Positions 1 through 11,849 of a stretch of DNA of 27,316 nucleotides are shown in pieces. Source of the DNA: Zygnema circumcarinatum (Eukaryota > Streptophyta > Zygnematophyceae > Zygnematales > Zygnemataceae); NCBI GenBank assembly GCA_037447605.1, contig CM074804.1, positions 2,608,103 through 2,635,418 on the forward strand. The letters are read 5' to 3'. The translations under genes were made by a program, and so were the position numbers. The notes beneath the pieces were generated by a model. The model was not told the origin of the DNA. It worked only from the letters and a program-made list of their open reading frames with translations, and did not search any database. Positions within the stretch are counted from its first letter, which is position 1, and every line of letters begins with the position of its first letter.

Positions 1-270
1 TAGAGGCTACAAAACCTAAACTTCTATGCTCACTAAATGCTCAAACTCAATCCAGTTTCCGTGGAAAATTGGCCAACCCTGGTACAGTCCCACAAACATG
101 ATTGAATACAACGGTAACATGATCAGATTACCGTTAAAGCAGCTCCTCGGAACTCCATAATTTAACCGACCCTAACTCCAACCCCACACCTGCCCTTACA
201 CTACCACAAGCTCGCCCTCCTCCACAGTAGGGTTCAGGACCAAGGTCAGTGTTAAAGAATTTCACACCAC
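1..270. other. 3' flank of the phosphatase-like gene
   Basis: No gene is visible here. The segment lies directly downstream of the stop codon (TAA, read on the minus strand at 273-271) of the phosphatase-like gene and probably holds its 3' UTR and polyadenylation region. Base composition is ordinary and I see no repeat or structured element. Confidence 0.5.
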
Positions 271-3200
271 TTAGCGGGAGAGGGTCATGCTCCTCCCTCC
301 CGCTGACTTGCCACGGGAGCTGCGGGAGCTCCTGAGACCCGAGCTTGAAGTAGTCTTCTTGGAGGGAGAGGGAGAGGGAGAGGGAGTTGTGGTGGAGAAG
401 AGGCGGAGCTTCCCTTTACCGCGGACACTCCTGCCCCCCCTTGTGCTTCCTCCCTTCCTCACACTCGCTACCACAGGCTGCTGAGAGGACTCAGTGGGCT
501 TGTACTCTTCATACACAAACGAGGAAGAGTCGAAGGAGGAGACCTCCAGCTCCGGAACTTCTACCTCTACAGTAGTGCTCCTTGAACTCCTCACCACCTT
601 CCCTCTACCTCGGCCCCGGAGCCCCTTTCCGCGGCTGCCAACAGCAGAGCGGGAGGAGCTTCTGATAGGTTCATCAGTAGAGTAGCTTGAGTAATCAAAT
701 GCGGGAGCCTCATAGGTGGGAGGGGGAGTGGGAGTGGGAATGGGAGTGGGAGTGGGAGTGGGAATGAGAGTGGGAGTGGGAGTGGGTTCATACGTGGGTT
801 CAGGGACGAATGCTGGTTTGGATTGTACTACAGAAGTAGCCTTAGCAGTACCGCGAGCTACGAACCGACCCCGTCCTCTCCCTCCCCTGGCAGTGCGAAG
901 GCCTCCCCTGGGAGTAGGAGCAGCTTTGGAAGTTCCGGATTTTGAGGTTCGGCCCTGGAAGAGATCACTGAACTGGTTCGCATAGAAATCGGGTTTGATG
1001 CTGTTTCCATAGCCTTGCAATTCTTCTGCAGTTGTGATTCCTGCAGAGAGATGAATGGAAAGGAGGAGACTAAGCACACTGTTTGAGGTTACGAGGTTGG
1101 GAGAGGAGAGGGAAGGAAAGAGGACGTTGAGTAGGGGTACGAGGGGAGGGACCGAAGACGAGCTGGAGGGGGAGGCGTTGGCTGCTGTATGCTGGAGGGG
1201 AGGGAGGGGGAAGAGAGGAAACAACTCAGTGGTGCCTCCCACTCGGTATCTATCTCTTCACCCCAATCCATACATAACGATTCCTGTGTGTTTGGAGAGG
1301 TTCACACACCTGACAGCACAAGCAGTGTTTTTGTTCCTGCTATTTTCCCGAACAGGATATCATTATCCAACTGATCTCCCACCACACATACATCCGATGG
1401 AGTGATTCCGAGCCTGTTATCACCCAAGCAACAACACATGAGATGCTTGTCTTTCACCCAATACCAAGGAGCAGCTCTCTCTTGCTCTCTCACTCTCTCT
1501 CTCTCTCTACCTTTTTAATACAGTTCAAAAGTATCTTTTCGACAAAAACATCACGAGAAAAAAATACAAATAAGGCAGTGTGTAGAGTACCCTGAACAAG
1601 GTAGGAATATCAGTTACAATTTACATGAAAAACAAAAATGAAGGAAACTCAGCATGGGCCTTACTCAAGGGCAATGACATCGAGCATGAAGGGCGAGGGC
1701 TGGCCCAGTACAATGGGCTCCTTTTGGGAACTGCCTTGGACCGCACTCACCATAGCACCCGCACCTGTGACATTGCAAAGTTAAGAAAGATTTAAAAATA
1801 GAATAGAATAGAGATAAGATAAGAGAAAATCTAGGAGAAGAATAGAAGTTGGAAAGGGAAACTGTGACAAGTCGTCAGGCTTTCAAGGTAAATATTGTAC
1901 ACGTTTTGGGGTCTTGGGTAAATTAAGAAGACCAAAGGTTGAGATTCAGTTATTTCTCCAGTTTCCGAATAAGGACTTGGATGAAACTGGCTTAGCTGCT
2001 GCTGGCCCATCTAACCGCATCCGGAATTTGAGTAACTAAGCAATTCACTTTCATGATCGCATCACTATGTTGGTTTGATTGAATCACTCAGCAGGTGGGG
2101 AGAGGGAGAGCGAGGGAGAGTGGGAGAGAGGGAGGGTGGAAAGTGTGTGGGTGCGAGAGGGAGACGAGGAGCAGGTGAGAAGGAGAACTCACCAGCCCAT
2201 TCTTGGGCGCCAGTTAGATCTTTGATTGAATCCTTGTTTGTGGCAATGAATCGACAGTCGGGGTTTTCTCGGAGGCACAGAGTGGCGTACCTGAAGCCAA
2301 GAAATCAAAATCCTCGAAAATGAGCATGCATGCAGGTTCGCAGAAACTAGAATGATGAGTTTTCACATCCATCCGCTTTAAGGAAGAAGGATAAAGAAAA
2401 CCCAGCATTGCTGAGAAAATTAGACTTCCAAAAAGATTGTAGAAGGTCAGTTCTTACTGCAGCTTGTAGTAGTTAATATTACGGTCAAAACCGACCACCA
2501 CAGCTCCAACCTGTAAGCCCGAAGGATCCCATTTTCCACCCAGTTAGCATCTCATGCCTCCGTTTTTTGCTCATTCAAGTTGAAAAGAAAGCACTATGAA
2601 GAACTAGAAGGGCCAGCGATGATGAAACCAGTGTTACATGCCGTACAATCATCAGTCATCATTTGAGGTACATTTGGAAGTGCTACCACCCTCCATTTTT
2701 AGAAAACAAGAGCTAGAGCTCAAAAAAGCTATTTTAACAGGATACTTATATAAATACGTTAAAAGATCCAGCTACCCTTTCTGGAAATTCAAAAATCGAA
2801 TTCCTTAAGAGTCATTGGGCTTCCAAGAAGCATGTGGGATGCAAAGTGGTATTTAAGGCTCGTAAAACAAACTCACCTCTTCATCATGGCTCATGTAGCT
2901 GCCCTCTGTAAGTTTAATCGCCTTTCCTGAATCCTCCTGCATACCAAGATGGGCAAAACAAATTCTAAAAGATTTCTCTTTTCTGCTCCTTTGCGTTCAC
3001 GACACCTTTGCCAAAACTGGAAATGGAATGTTTAAGCCCGGAAGCATGCAATTAAAGGACTAATTAACAGGAAATGCGTAGGAAGCATTACTGGAAGGAA
3101 GCAGAAGAGACTGGAGGCTCAATGCAAGGCCTGGCAGCTGCACTTACAGGTCCTCCCAATGTTGTGAAGCCTTCGAGTTCAATTTCTTCCACAAGTCCCT

Positions 3201-5076
3201 TTTCTCCGATAACATACACCTGCACCCCACAATGAGAAATCAGCAACATACAAGTTCACAAAAACGAAAATAACATGCAGAGGGTGTGTATCTTCACATC
3301 TATTGGGTCTCTTGTAATGTCATTGATCCCTCTCTCTTTCTCTCTCTCTGACATATTTTGTGGCTGCAGGCAAAGCTGTTTAGTACCGACATCTAATAAT
3401 TTTACACTATGGAAATTGTCTTCCTCTAATTTTTTTTTCCGTGTTTCCATCATCTTGAAGCCCTTTCACTTGCAGTTGAAATATAATTCTATCAATGACA
3501 GATCCTGCGGCCCAAATGCTCTGTGCAAACTCCACATTTAGAAAACGCGACACTCTAAAGATCGCTTTTAGAAAGCAGGAACTCTCTCCTTCTCGCGCCC
3601 TCACTCTCTCCTTGTCTCACTTTCCATGTCAACTAAAGAATGAATATCTCTGATATAAATTCCTAGTTATGTATGGGCTTGCTCACAGTTATTATGCAGG
3701 AGGGAGGGTCTCCTTAAGGGATATTTTCAATAAGGAGACTCTGTAGGGGCACCTTCTTCCATGTCGGGAAGTTCAGATTTTTCAGGTAGGCGGCAGCTCC
3801 ATATGACGAGGGGTATATTTCCTCCTGCAATTAAAATGCAAACAAATAATAAACAAAATAGAATGAAACATTGGACAGTTGCTTTCTGTCAATAACACGA
3901 GTTGCTGAGCTCTTATCATGAATGAGTCAATAGTGGATACATGCACGCACACATGCATCCATGTATACATGCATGCATCAAACAATATAAAATGATGCAA
4001 TGGATGACATTCACCTGAGGGATATAAAGGCCGAGCTCCAGAAACTTCCTCGAATAGTCCTTTCTTGTTAAAGTGGAGTCGCTTGTGATGAATGCCAACT
4101 TCTTGCCCTGCACCGCACCACAACAAATGAAAGTTGCAACTGCTATGAGTATTAGGAACTTCAACGATTGGAGGCTTTCAAAATGTGAAAGAAAGAAACT
4201 GACAGAAAAAAATGAGCTTTTTTGGCTAATTCTTCCAAAACGGACATTTAGAACCCCTGCTTTCAGTCCTTAGATGGCCAGAGAAATGCACGACAATTAA
4301 GGAAAAGGAAAAGGTCACAGATAGAGGTGAAAGAAAAGGAAACATAATGACATATTGAAAGAAGACATTAAGTACTTGATACCATCACAACAGTAGTCCC
4401 GCCGTGGAACAAAACATTCAGTATGAAAGACAACATACACGCCTTTGCAAGGAGTCCCACTAAATTCTCACGAATGGATTTCAGTTCATTGTTCTGTGAA
4501 GTAAAGGGCGCAGTGTGAACACAAATGGTCGGTTCAAGCCTACCAAAGCTCGAAGCTCGTCGAGGGTCTCGATCACTCCCTCCATCAAGCTCTCCCCATC
4601 CCAAACTACACCTGCACAAAGATAACCGTAACGAAGAAAAAAAAAGGTACAAACATCAGTTTGGACCAAGGCTGTTGACGCAGAAGAATCGCATATGTTT
4701 TTTCGACTACGTCAGCATCAGTTTCTTATCGGAACTTAACTAAATAGCAACATGGTGCCTAAACAATGTAGTCTCACATTTTCGAGCGATAGTTTCAACA
4801 GTTTTGAAATGAGTTTGAATGAGATGTGATGGCTGCCACAACTCTTTAAAGTGAAAGAAAAGACCTAGGCTTATCTCACCATCAATGTCAATCACAAATG
4901 CCTTAACGCTTTCGACCAGTTGACCGGGTGTCGACAGAAATCGCAGAGATCCCGCTGCATGTCAAAGACGAGGTGACAAAAAAGAAACAATAAAACGGCT
5001 TATTTATCTTCTCAAATGGTGTTAATTCATTTCCGATTAGTCTAGAGATGAAGAACGTTCCAGAAAGTGCACACTC

Positions 5077-5110
<34 letters not shown>

Positions 5111-6885
5111 TAATGGCGTCAAGGAATGGCAACCAACCATGCAAGCCAAAGAAGTCCCCAGTCATTTGAACAGAAGCCTTTACAAAGCTACAATAATCCT
5201 TTAACAATTTCCAGAAAGACTAACCCAGCTATCTGAGCTCCCAGCACCAGCAGACAACAACCTCTAGTGCTGAAGTGGGAGAGAACGAGAGAGAGAACAT
5301 AGGGAGAGAGGCGAAGAGTGAGAGTCCCCTTTTTAGAACTGACACATAAAACCGACACACAGCAAAGTAAGACCTGCACAAAAGAAACAGCAGTCCAATA
5401 CGGAAACATGCAAGACTAATGTGTCACACGTGACGTTTACTCCGGAAAGAGAATCCTCAGAATTCAAGAGACTTCAATCTAAACCTTTATGCATACAAGC
5501 AATGGAAACCACTTTGTTTAAGAATAAGAGGAATTATGTGTACAACCAAATTACAAGAAGATGAAATTGTTCGAGTGGTTTCTGTTGGTCTAACCAGCTG
5601 GGATGCGTCGAACACACACTACAAATATTGCAAACCCACGAAATTCAAATCAATTGATCCAAGTATACTTTCAACTTTAGTACAAAAAAAAAGTAGCAAT
5701 TGTTTCATTCTTTTTGTTTATCCAACCTCGAGCAGTGCCATTGATAGTCATTCCAAGAGCAGCGACAGCTGGCAGCGCTCCGCAGGACCTCGCTCCGATT
5801 GGGCGGACGGCGGCAGGTGAGGACGTTCCAGTTTTTTGTCGCAAACCGGAAAACTGAGGAAGTGCTCTGCGCACTCAATACCGCAGCAGCAGGTCATTGG
5901 TTACAAAACACCAAACAATGACATTTTAAGCTTCAAAAAAAGGCAGCAACTGCTGCCGCTGCTGCGAATGTGTAGGGATAGGCAGCAGGAATACAAAGAA
6001 TCGTGGTTTCCAGAGCAACTGAACAGCCAGCATTTCAAAATAGAGATGATGACGAAGAGGTTACAGCAAGTGACGAGCCCTACAAAGAGACGTTTCAGGA
6101 CATCACACACATTGCAAGTCCACAGTGTTGAAGCCAAGGTTCACATGAGCCTACTGAACTTGAAAGGAGCAGTCCTAACCAGCACTTCGTGTTTCTCAGT
6201 CCAAATGATGAATCAATAGGCAGAAGAGCAGCTGAACACTCAATTCGTCGAAAAAACGATCCATTGCACAGTACCCACATGTGCATACATGCACAGACAT
6301 TCATGCACATACACCTATATGAACTGGCACATACATACATACATTCATTCATCCAGACACATTTCCCCGACATACATCGAGGCAAAACAAGAAATCTGGA
6401 CCACTTCTTGAAAGACCACGACACCGATGAATTGATTAATGCAGCAAATACCAGCGGATCCGTGAAACATTTTTTCCACACATGCAAGAAGGATCCCTGC
6501 ATGACAGCGAAATCAGATCAACCTTTCCAGTCAAGGTAAACCATTGCAGCCCTGAGTCCACCACTCAAAAGTGTTCCAGCATCCACTTTTTCGGTTCTTA
6601 AAGATGCACCAAACATTCCAGAGGCGTGTGACAGCAACATTGAATGCTGAACATCATTCCGACGATGTCAGCAGACAGACAATCGAAGCTTAGAGACGTC
6701 CTCATCCAGGCAATAAAACCTAAATGACTCACTACACTGTTGCAGGATTCCTGCGAATCCAATGCAGAGCCAACTGTCACCACTCACCTGCTGCTGCTGC
6801 TTCCCTTTGCTGCAGAGCAGCCGCCATGGCTGACAGCTGCAGCAAGAGAGCCCTGAAGAACAGCAGAGCTGCAGATAGCCTCCAT
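271..6885 (-). CDS. Phosphoglycolate phosphatase-like HAD protein with transit peptide and RG/PT-rich C-terminal tail
   Basis: Thirteen exons on the minus strand: 6885-6788, 5866-5727, 4954-4880, 4611-4544, 4107-4015, 3824-3753, 3219-3148, 2936-2877, 2510-2458, 2290-2193, 1764-1665, 1413-1310, 1040-271. Their sum is 1803 nt, a whole number of codons giving 600 residues. Residues 1-79 are rich in Ser, Ala, Arg and Gly, like a plastid transit peptide. Residues 90-373 follow plant phosphoglycolate phosphatase (C2-type HAD, the first step of photorespiration, hydrolysing 2-phosphoglycolate) exon by exon: motif I DIDGVVWDG at 102-110, VYVIGEKG, VGAVVVGFDRNINYYKLQ, ATNKD, EWAGAG and motif IV GDQLDND at 322-328. 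Three signature positions differ from the family as I know it: TNNS reads TSDS (135-138), the motif III Lys of GKPS reads Gln (Q298), and GDRL reads GDQL. Residues 374-600 are a tail not seen in ordinary family members of about 300-370 residues. Exon 1 and its join to exon 2 are the least certain parts: the donor is strong and the phase fits, but the acceptor at 5867 has a poor pyrimidine tract. It could be an active phosphatase of altered specificity or a pseudoenzyme. Confidence 0.9.
363..386. repeat. Short GGGAGA repeat encoding SPSPSPS
   Basis: Four copies of GGGAGA on the plus strand encode alternating Ser-Pro in the minus-strand tail of the phosphatase-like protein. It is a second, shorter in-frame hexanucleotide tract in the same exon. 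Confidence 0.75.
716..789. repeat. In-frame GGGAGT-type hexanucleotide repeat
   Basis: About twelve imperfect copies of a six-base unit (GGGAGT with GGGAAT and AGAAGT-like variants on the plus strand) encode the Pro-Thr run of the tail when read on the minus strand. Because the unit is two codons, length changes keep the reading frame. The plus strand is G-rich enough to form G-quadruplexes. Confidence 0.85.
1486..1508. repeat. CT/GA microsatellite in an intron
   Basis: A (CT)n tract lies in the intron between exons 11 and 12 of the phosphatase-like gene, about 75 bases upstream of the exon 12 acceptor in transcript direction. In the transcript sense it is purine-rich (GA). Confidence 0.8.
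5081..5106. repeat. GA microsatellite in an intron
   Basis: About thirteen AG dinucleotides lie in the intron between exons 2 and 3 of the phosphatase-like gene. On the coding strand this reads (CT)n. Confidence 0.9.
6240..6370. repeat. Degenerate CATA/CATG repeat in intron 1 of the phosphatase-like gene
   Basis: Imperfect CATACATG/CATTCATT units lie inside the 921-base first intron (6787-5867). Reading frames crossing this intron on either strand show no family resemblance, so I treat it as non-coding. Confidence 0.55.
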
Positions 6886-6955
6886 AACTCCTTTACTTCC
6901 TCTACTTCTTCTCTCCTCTCCTTTCTCTCCCCTCTCTCCTCCCTCTCGCCCTCTT

Positions 6956-6999
<44 letters not shown>

Positions 7000-7015
7000 G
7001 AGATGTGAAAACTGG
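6886..7015 (-). promoter_or_regulatory. Purine-rich 5' leader of the phosphatase-like gene
   Basis: Directly upstream of the chosen ATG (6885-6883) the minus strand is almost pure GA, including a perfect (GA)n microsatellite whose plus-strand form is (CT)n at 6960-6993. This is typical of plant 5' UTRs with pyrimidine/purine patches. An in-frame ATG exists farther upstream (7098), but the intervening residues are only the translated GA repeat. The ATG at 6885 gives a normal transit-peptide start, MEAICSSAVLQGSLAAAV, so I prefer it. Confidence 0.6.
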
Positions 7016-7330
7016 TAGCGCACAAACCGGAAGTGCAGGCCAAGTGGTGGGCAAAAGCCGCCCGCCACGTGGCAGCCAAGAAGATCTCCCTGAGTCATGA
7101 CCTTATCGGACGCTCAGTGCGACGGCGCGTGACTTTAGCGAGGGGGAGCGCGCTCGCGAGCGTGTGGCTGGGAGGCGGCGAGGGCGGACGGGGCCGGATC
7201 ACGAACGGAGCGGGGCACGGGATCGGCGCACATAGAAACGGGAACAGGCCTCCGAACAATTTCCCGTTTTTCTGAAGTGCGGAAACGAGCCAACGATTCA
7301 AGTGGAAGCAGAAACGTGTAAACCGGTGGT

Positions 7331-7728
7331 GTACTGTACGGAGTTTCAAACTCTGAAAGCCACCGCACGCAACTGTGATTTTCAAGATGAATAATCTTTC
7401 ATATCCCGTCCAAATTCAGCGGACTGTCACATCCGATTAAGCGCAGAACGGCTATTACCGTACGGTAAGGCATGTCAGACAACAGAATCCAGTAGAGGAT
7501 TATATTTTCAGCAGTACGAAACTGAAAATATTTATACGGAGTATTCTTCCGCATGCGGATGTGTACGGTACCTTCCCGTAAAGACCGCCTTTTGTACGGA
7601 CATATAGTACAGTACTGTACACTCTTGCTCTTGTTTCGTACGTTGTTCGTACCGTACCTCGGCCGTTGATGCGGATCCACACCACAGGCTGTGTGGATCC
7701 AAACCATCATTTTCGTACTTTTTCGTAC
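7331..7728. promoter_or_regulatory. Dense cluster of GTAC motifs
   Basis: Fifteen GTAC tetramers occur in 398 bases (starts 7331, 7336, 7460, 7514, 7563, 7568, 7594, 7607, 7612, 7617, 7638, 7649, 7654, 7715, 7725), against about 1.6 expected by chance. Many are CCGTAC or CGTACG. Two sit in perfect 14-base palindromes: TTACCGTACGGTAA (7455-7468) and GTACAGTACTGTAC (7607-7620). GTAC is the core of SBP-domain (SPL/CRR1) binding sites, including copper-response elements. The cluster ends 23 bases before a plus-strand TATA box and also lies 450-850 bases upstream of the minus-strand phosphatase-like gene, so either side could be the target. Confidence 0.5.
7673..7700. repeat. 10-bp perfect inverted repeat
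   Basis: GGATCCACAC and GTGTGGATCC are separated by eight bases (CACAGGCT). The inverted repeat lies inside the GTAC cluster and could be a binding-site dyad or a small hairpin. Confidence 0.6.
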
Positions 7729-7750
7729 GGTTAGAGAAAAATATGATCGG

Positions 7751-7758
7751 TATAAAAG
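7751..7758 (+). promoter_or_regulatory. Candidate TATA box, plus strand
   Basis: TATAAAAG is a consensus TATA box in plus orientation. It is followed at once by a perfect GCCACGTGGC palindrome (7764-7773). No plus-strand protein gene follows before the 3' end of the convergent reductase gene at 8711, so any transcript from here would be non-coding. Confidence 0.45.
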
Positions 7759-7992
7759 CAATTGCCACGTGGCGCCACGTCACCTTCATTTAGGGCCTCC
7801 CCGGCAGCGCGAACGGACGGCTCCGCAATTTCCGCCATAGAAACGCGAGTTCGAATTTGAAATTTGAAACCTGAAAGCAAACCCTGAATTGAGCCTAGCC
7901 GTAGCTTTCCGCTCCTAGCCGTTTTCTTTTGTCCTTACTCCTTAGGTCCTTTGCACCCAGTTCCTCGTGGTTCCCCATGCTTGACTTTGTCC

Positions 7993-8147
7993 ATGTACAT
8001 GTGATGGCCTCGCCAGCGTGAGTTCAATGCCACTTCCATTCTCCCCCAGTCCATGCCATTGTCATTCTCATGCACCCCTACCACTAATTAGGTTAGGGGA
8101 GGAGAACTGGCCTTGATCTCACGGTGGCGAGGCCATCACAGGTACAC
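7993..8147 (+). ncRNA. Long foldback, candidate small-RNA precursor or MITE
   Basis: The two arms, 7993-8050 and 8093-8147, are imperfect inverted complements. Over the outer 41 positions only about five mismatch, and the outer block GTGATGGCCTCGCCA (8001-8015) has its perfect complement TGGCGAGGCCATCAC (8125-8139). Pairing continues with bulges to a terminal loop of about 35-45 bases. Arm length, loop size and scattered mismatches resemble a plant miRNA precursor, and a TATA box lies about 240 bases upstream on the same strand. I do not recognise a known miRNA in either arm. A non-autonomous inverted-repeat transposon is the main alternative, though I see no clear target-site duplication. 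Confidence 0.45.
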
Positions 8148-8710
8148 GGGAGGCTAGGTTGAACACACCAAATTAAAGATTCTGGCTTCCCAAAAAAACT
8201 TTCAAATCCAGTTTTCAAAAGGAAAACTGTTTTGGCTTTATGTTTCTCTTTTTTTTTTTTTTTTTTTGGAGAAACCGCTCCTTGTTCAATGCGAATCCAA
8301 TAGATATCCAGTTAAAAATTGAAATCCCAATCCCTCCTTTCCAATAAAAAGTATGACGCTTTGATGACATCATCACCAACCAAGTTTCGCCTCAAAACAG
8401 CTGCGGCCGTCATGCACGGTCTGTCTAGCGGCAGCCTCTCTGCCCATTCATTTCAGAGGAGCATTATTCACAACCAAAAAAATTGTTTTTCTCGATTGTA
8501 GGAGTGCTACCGATGCGAAACGACAGACCAAAACTGAAAGATACGAAACACTACAATACCGTACAAAAATTACGAATTCTAAAAAAAACCACTAAAAACT
8601 TTATTGTGTGCACTAAGTCTGTCTGGCAATGCAAAATTACGGTAACTCATTATTTTCTCAGTTTTTTCTCATTATTTTCGATCGGAGAACGATGTTGAAA
8701 AGGAGAAGTT

Positions 8711-11229
<2,519 letters not shown>

Positions 11230-11329
11230 CGTCTCCCTCGCCTCCCTTCCTCTCACCACTCTCACTCTCCCCTCCGTATCCTCTCCCTCTATCCCCTCCA
11301 CTCTCCTCCTATCCCACCCCTCCCTCCTC

Positions 11330-11840
11330 TCCCCCCCCTCCCTCCCTCCCTCCCTCCCTCCCTCTTTCCTCTCTCCTCTCCCTCCCTCTTTCCTCTCTCT
11401 CCTCTCCCTCCCTCTTTCTTTCCTCTCCTCTCCCTCCCTCTTTCCTCTCTCCTCTCCCTCCCTCTTCCCTCTTTCCTCCCTCCCTCTCCCTCTCCCTCCC
11501 TCTTTCCTCTCTCCTCTCCCTCCCTCTTTCCTCTCTCCTCTCCCTCCCTCTTTCCTCTCTCCTCTCCCTCCCTCTTTCCTCTCTCCTCTCCCTCCCTCTT
11601 TCCTCTCTCCTCTCCCTCCCTCTTTCCTCTCTCCTCTCCCTCCCTCTTTCCTCTCTCCTCTCCCTCCCTCTTTCCTCTCTCCTCTCCCTCCCTCTTTCCT
11701 CTCCTCCCTCCCTCTTCCCTTTCCTCTCCTCCCTCCCTCATCCCTTTCCTCTCCCTCCCTCTCACCTTTCCTCTCCCTCTTTCCTCTCTTCCTCTCTCTT
11801 CCTCTCTCTCTTCCTCTTTCCCTCTCTCCCCTCCCCCACT
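11330..11840. repeat. 24-bp pyrimidine/purine minisatellite upstream of the reductase start
   Basis: About ten near-identical 24-base units, pure C/T on the plus strand (pattern CTCTCC, TCTCCCTC, CCTCTTTCCT), run from about 11480 to 11700, flanked by shorter and degenerate units. The tract begins about 100 bases upstream of the reductase ATG, so it lies in the 5' leader or core promoter. The unit is a multiple of three and lacks T on the purine strand and A on the pyrimidine strand, which explains the long open frames on both strands without any coding function. Confidence 0.85.
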
Positions 11841-11849
11841 TCAGCGCAT

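Larger units (their letters stand above)
274..954 (-). other. Region encoding the disordered RG/PT-rich C-terminal tail
   Basis: This part of the last exon encodes residues 374-600 of the phosphatase-like protein. In order it holds an RGG block (ARGGRGRGRF), a Pro-Thr stretch (PTPTPTLIPTPTPTPIPTP), a Ser/Arg segment, a second RG block (GKGLRGRGRGK), an acidic stretch (EVEVPELEVSSFDSSSF), a third RG block (RGGRSVRGKGK), an SPSPSPSPS run and a basic Ser/Arg/Gly end. It has no recognisable fold and is probably disordered. RGG tracts in other proteins often bind RNA or are methylated on arginine; whether this one does is unknown. The tail stays in frame from the conserved SDLFQ end of the HAD domain to the stop codon without a splice signal being needed. 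Confidence 0.8.
7101..8710. other. Intergenic region between the phosphatase-like and reductase genes
   Basis: Apart from the GTAC cluster, TATA box and foldback listed separately, this stretch holds a GC-rich block (7120-7230), a T-run at 8249-8267 and AT-rich sequence near the 3' end of the reductase gene (8280-8700), probably including its 3' UTR. Open frames here are short and show no family resemblance. Confidence 0.5.

Noticed and set aside
6189-6539. 116-codon plus-strand open frame
   Set aside because: It lies inside intron 1 of the phosphatase-like gene and partly within a CATA-type repeat. It shows no recognisable domain.
7399-7761. 120-codon minus-strand open frame
   Set aside because: It coincides with the GTAC-rich region, has no domain resemblance and overlaps alternative frames of similar length.
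7993-8147. Identity of the foldback as miR408 or another known copper miRNA
   Set aside because: Part of the 5' arm loosely resembles miR408 but only about 13 of 20 positions agree, too few to name it.
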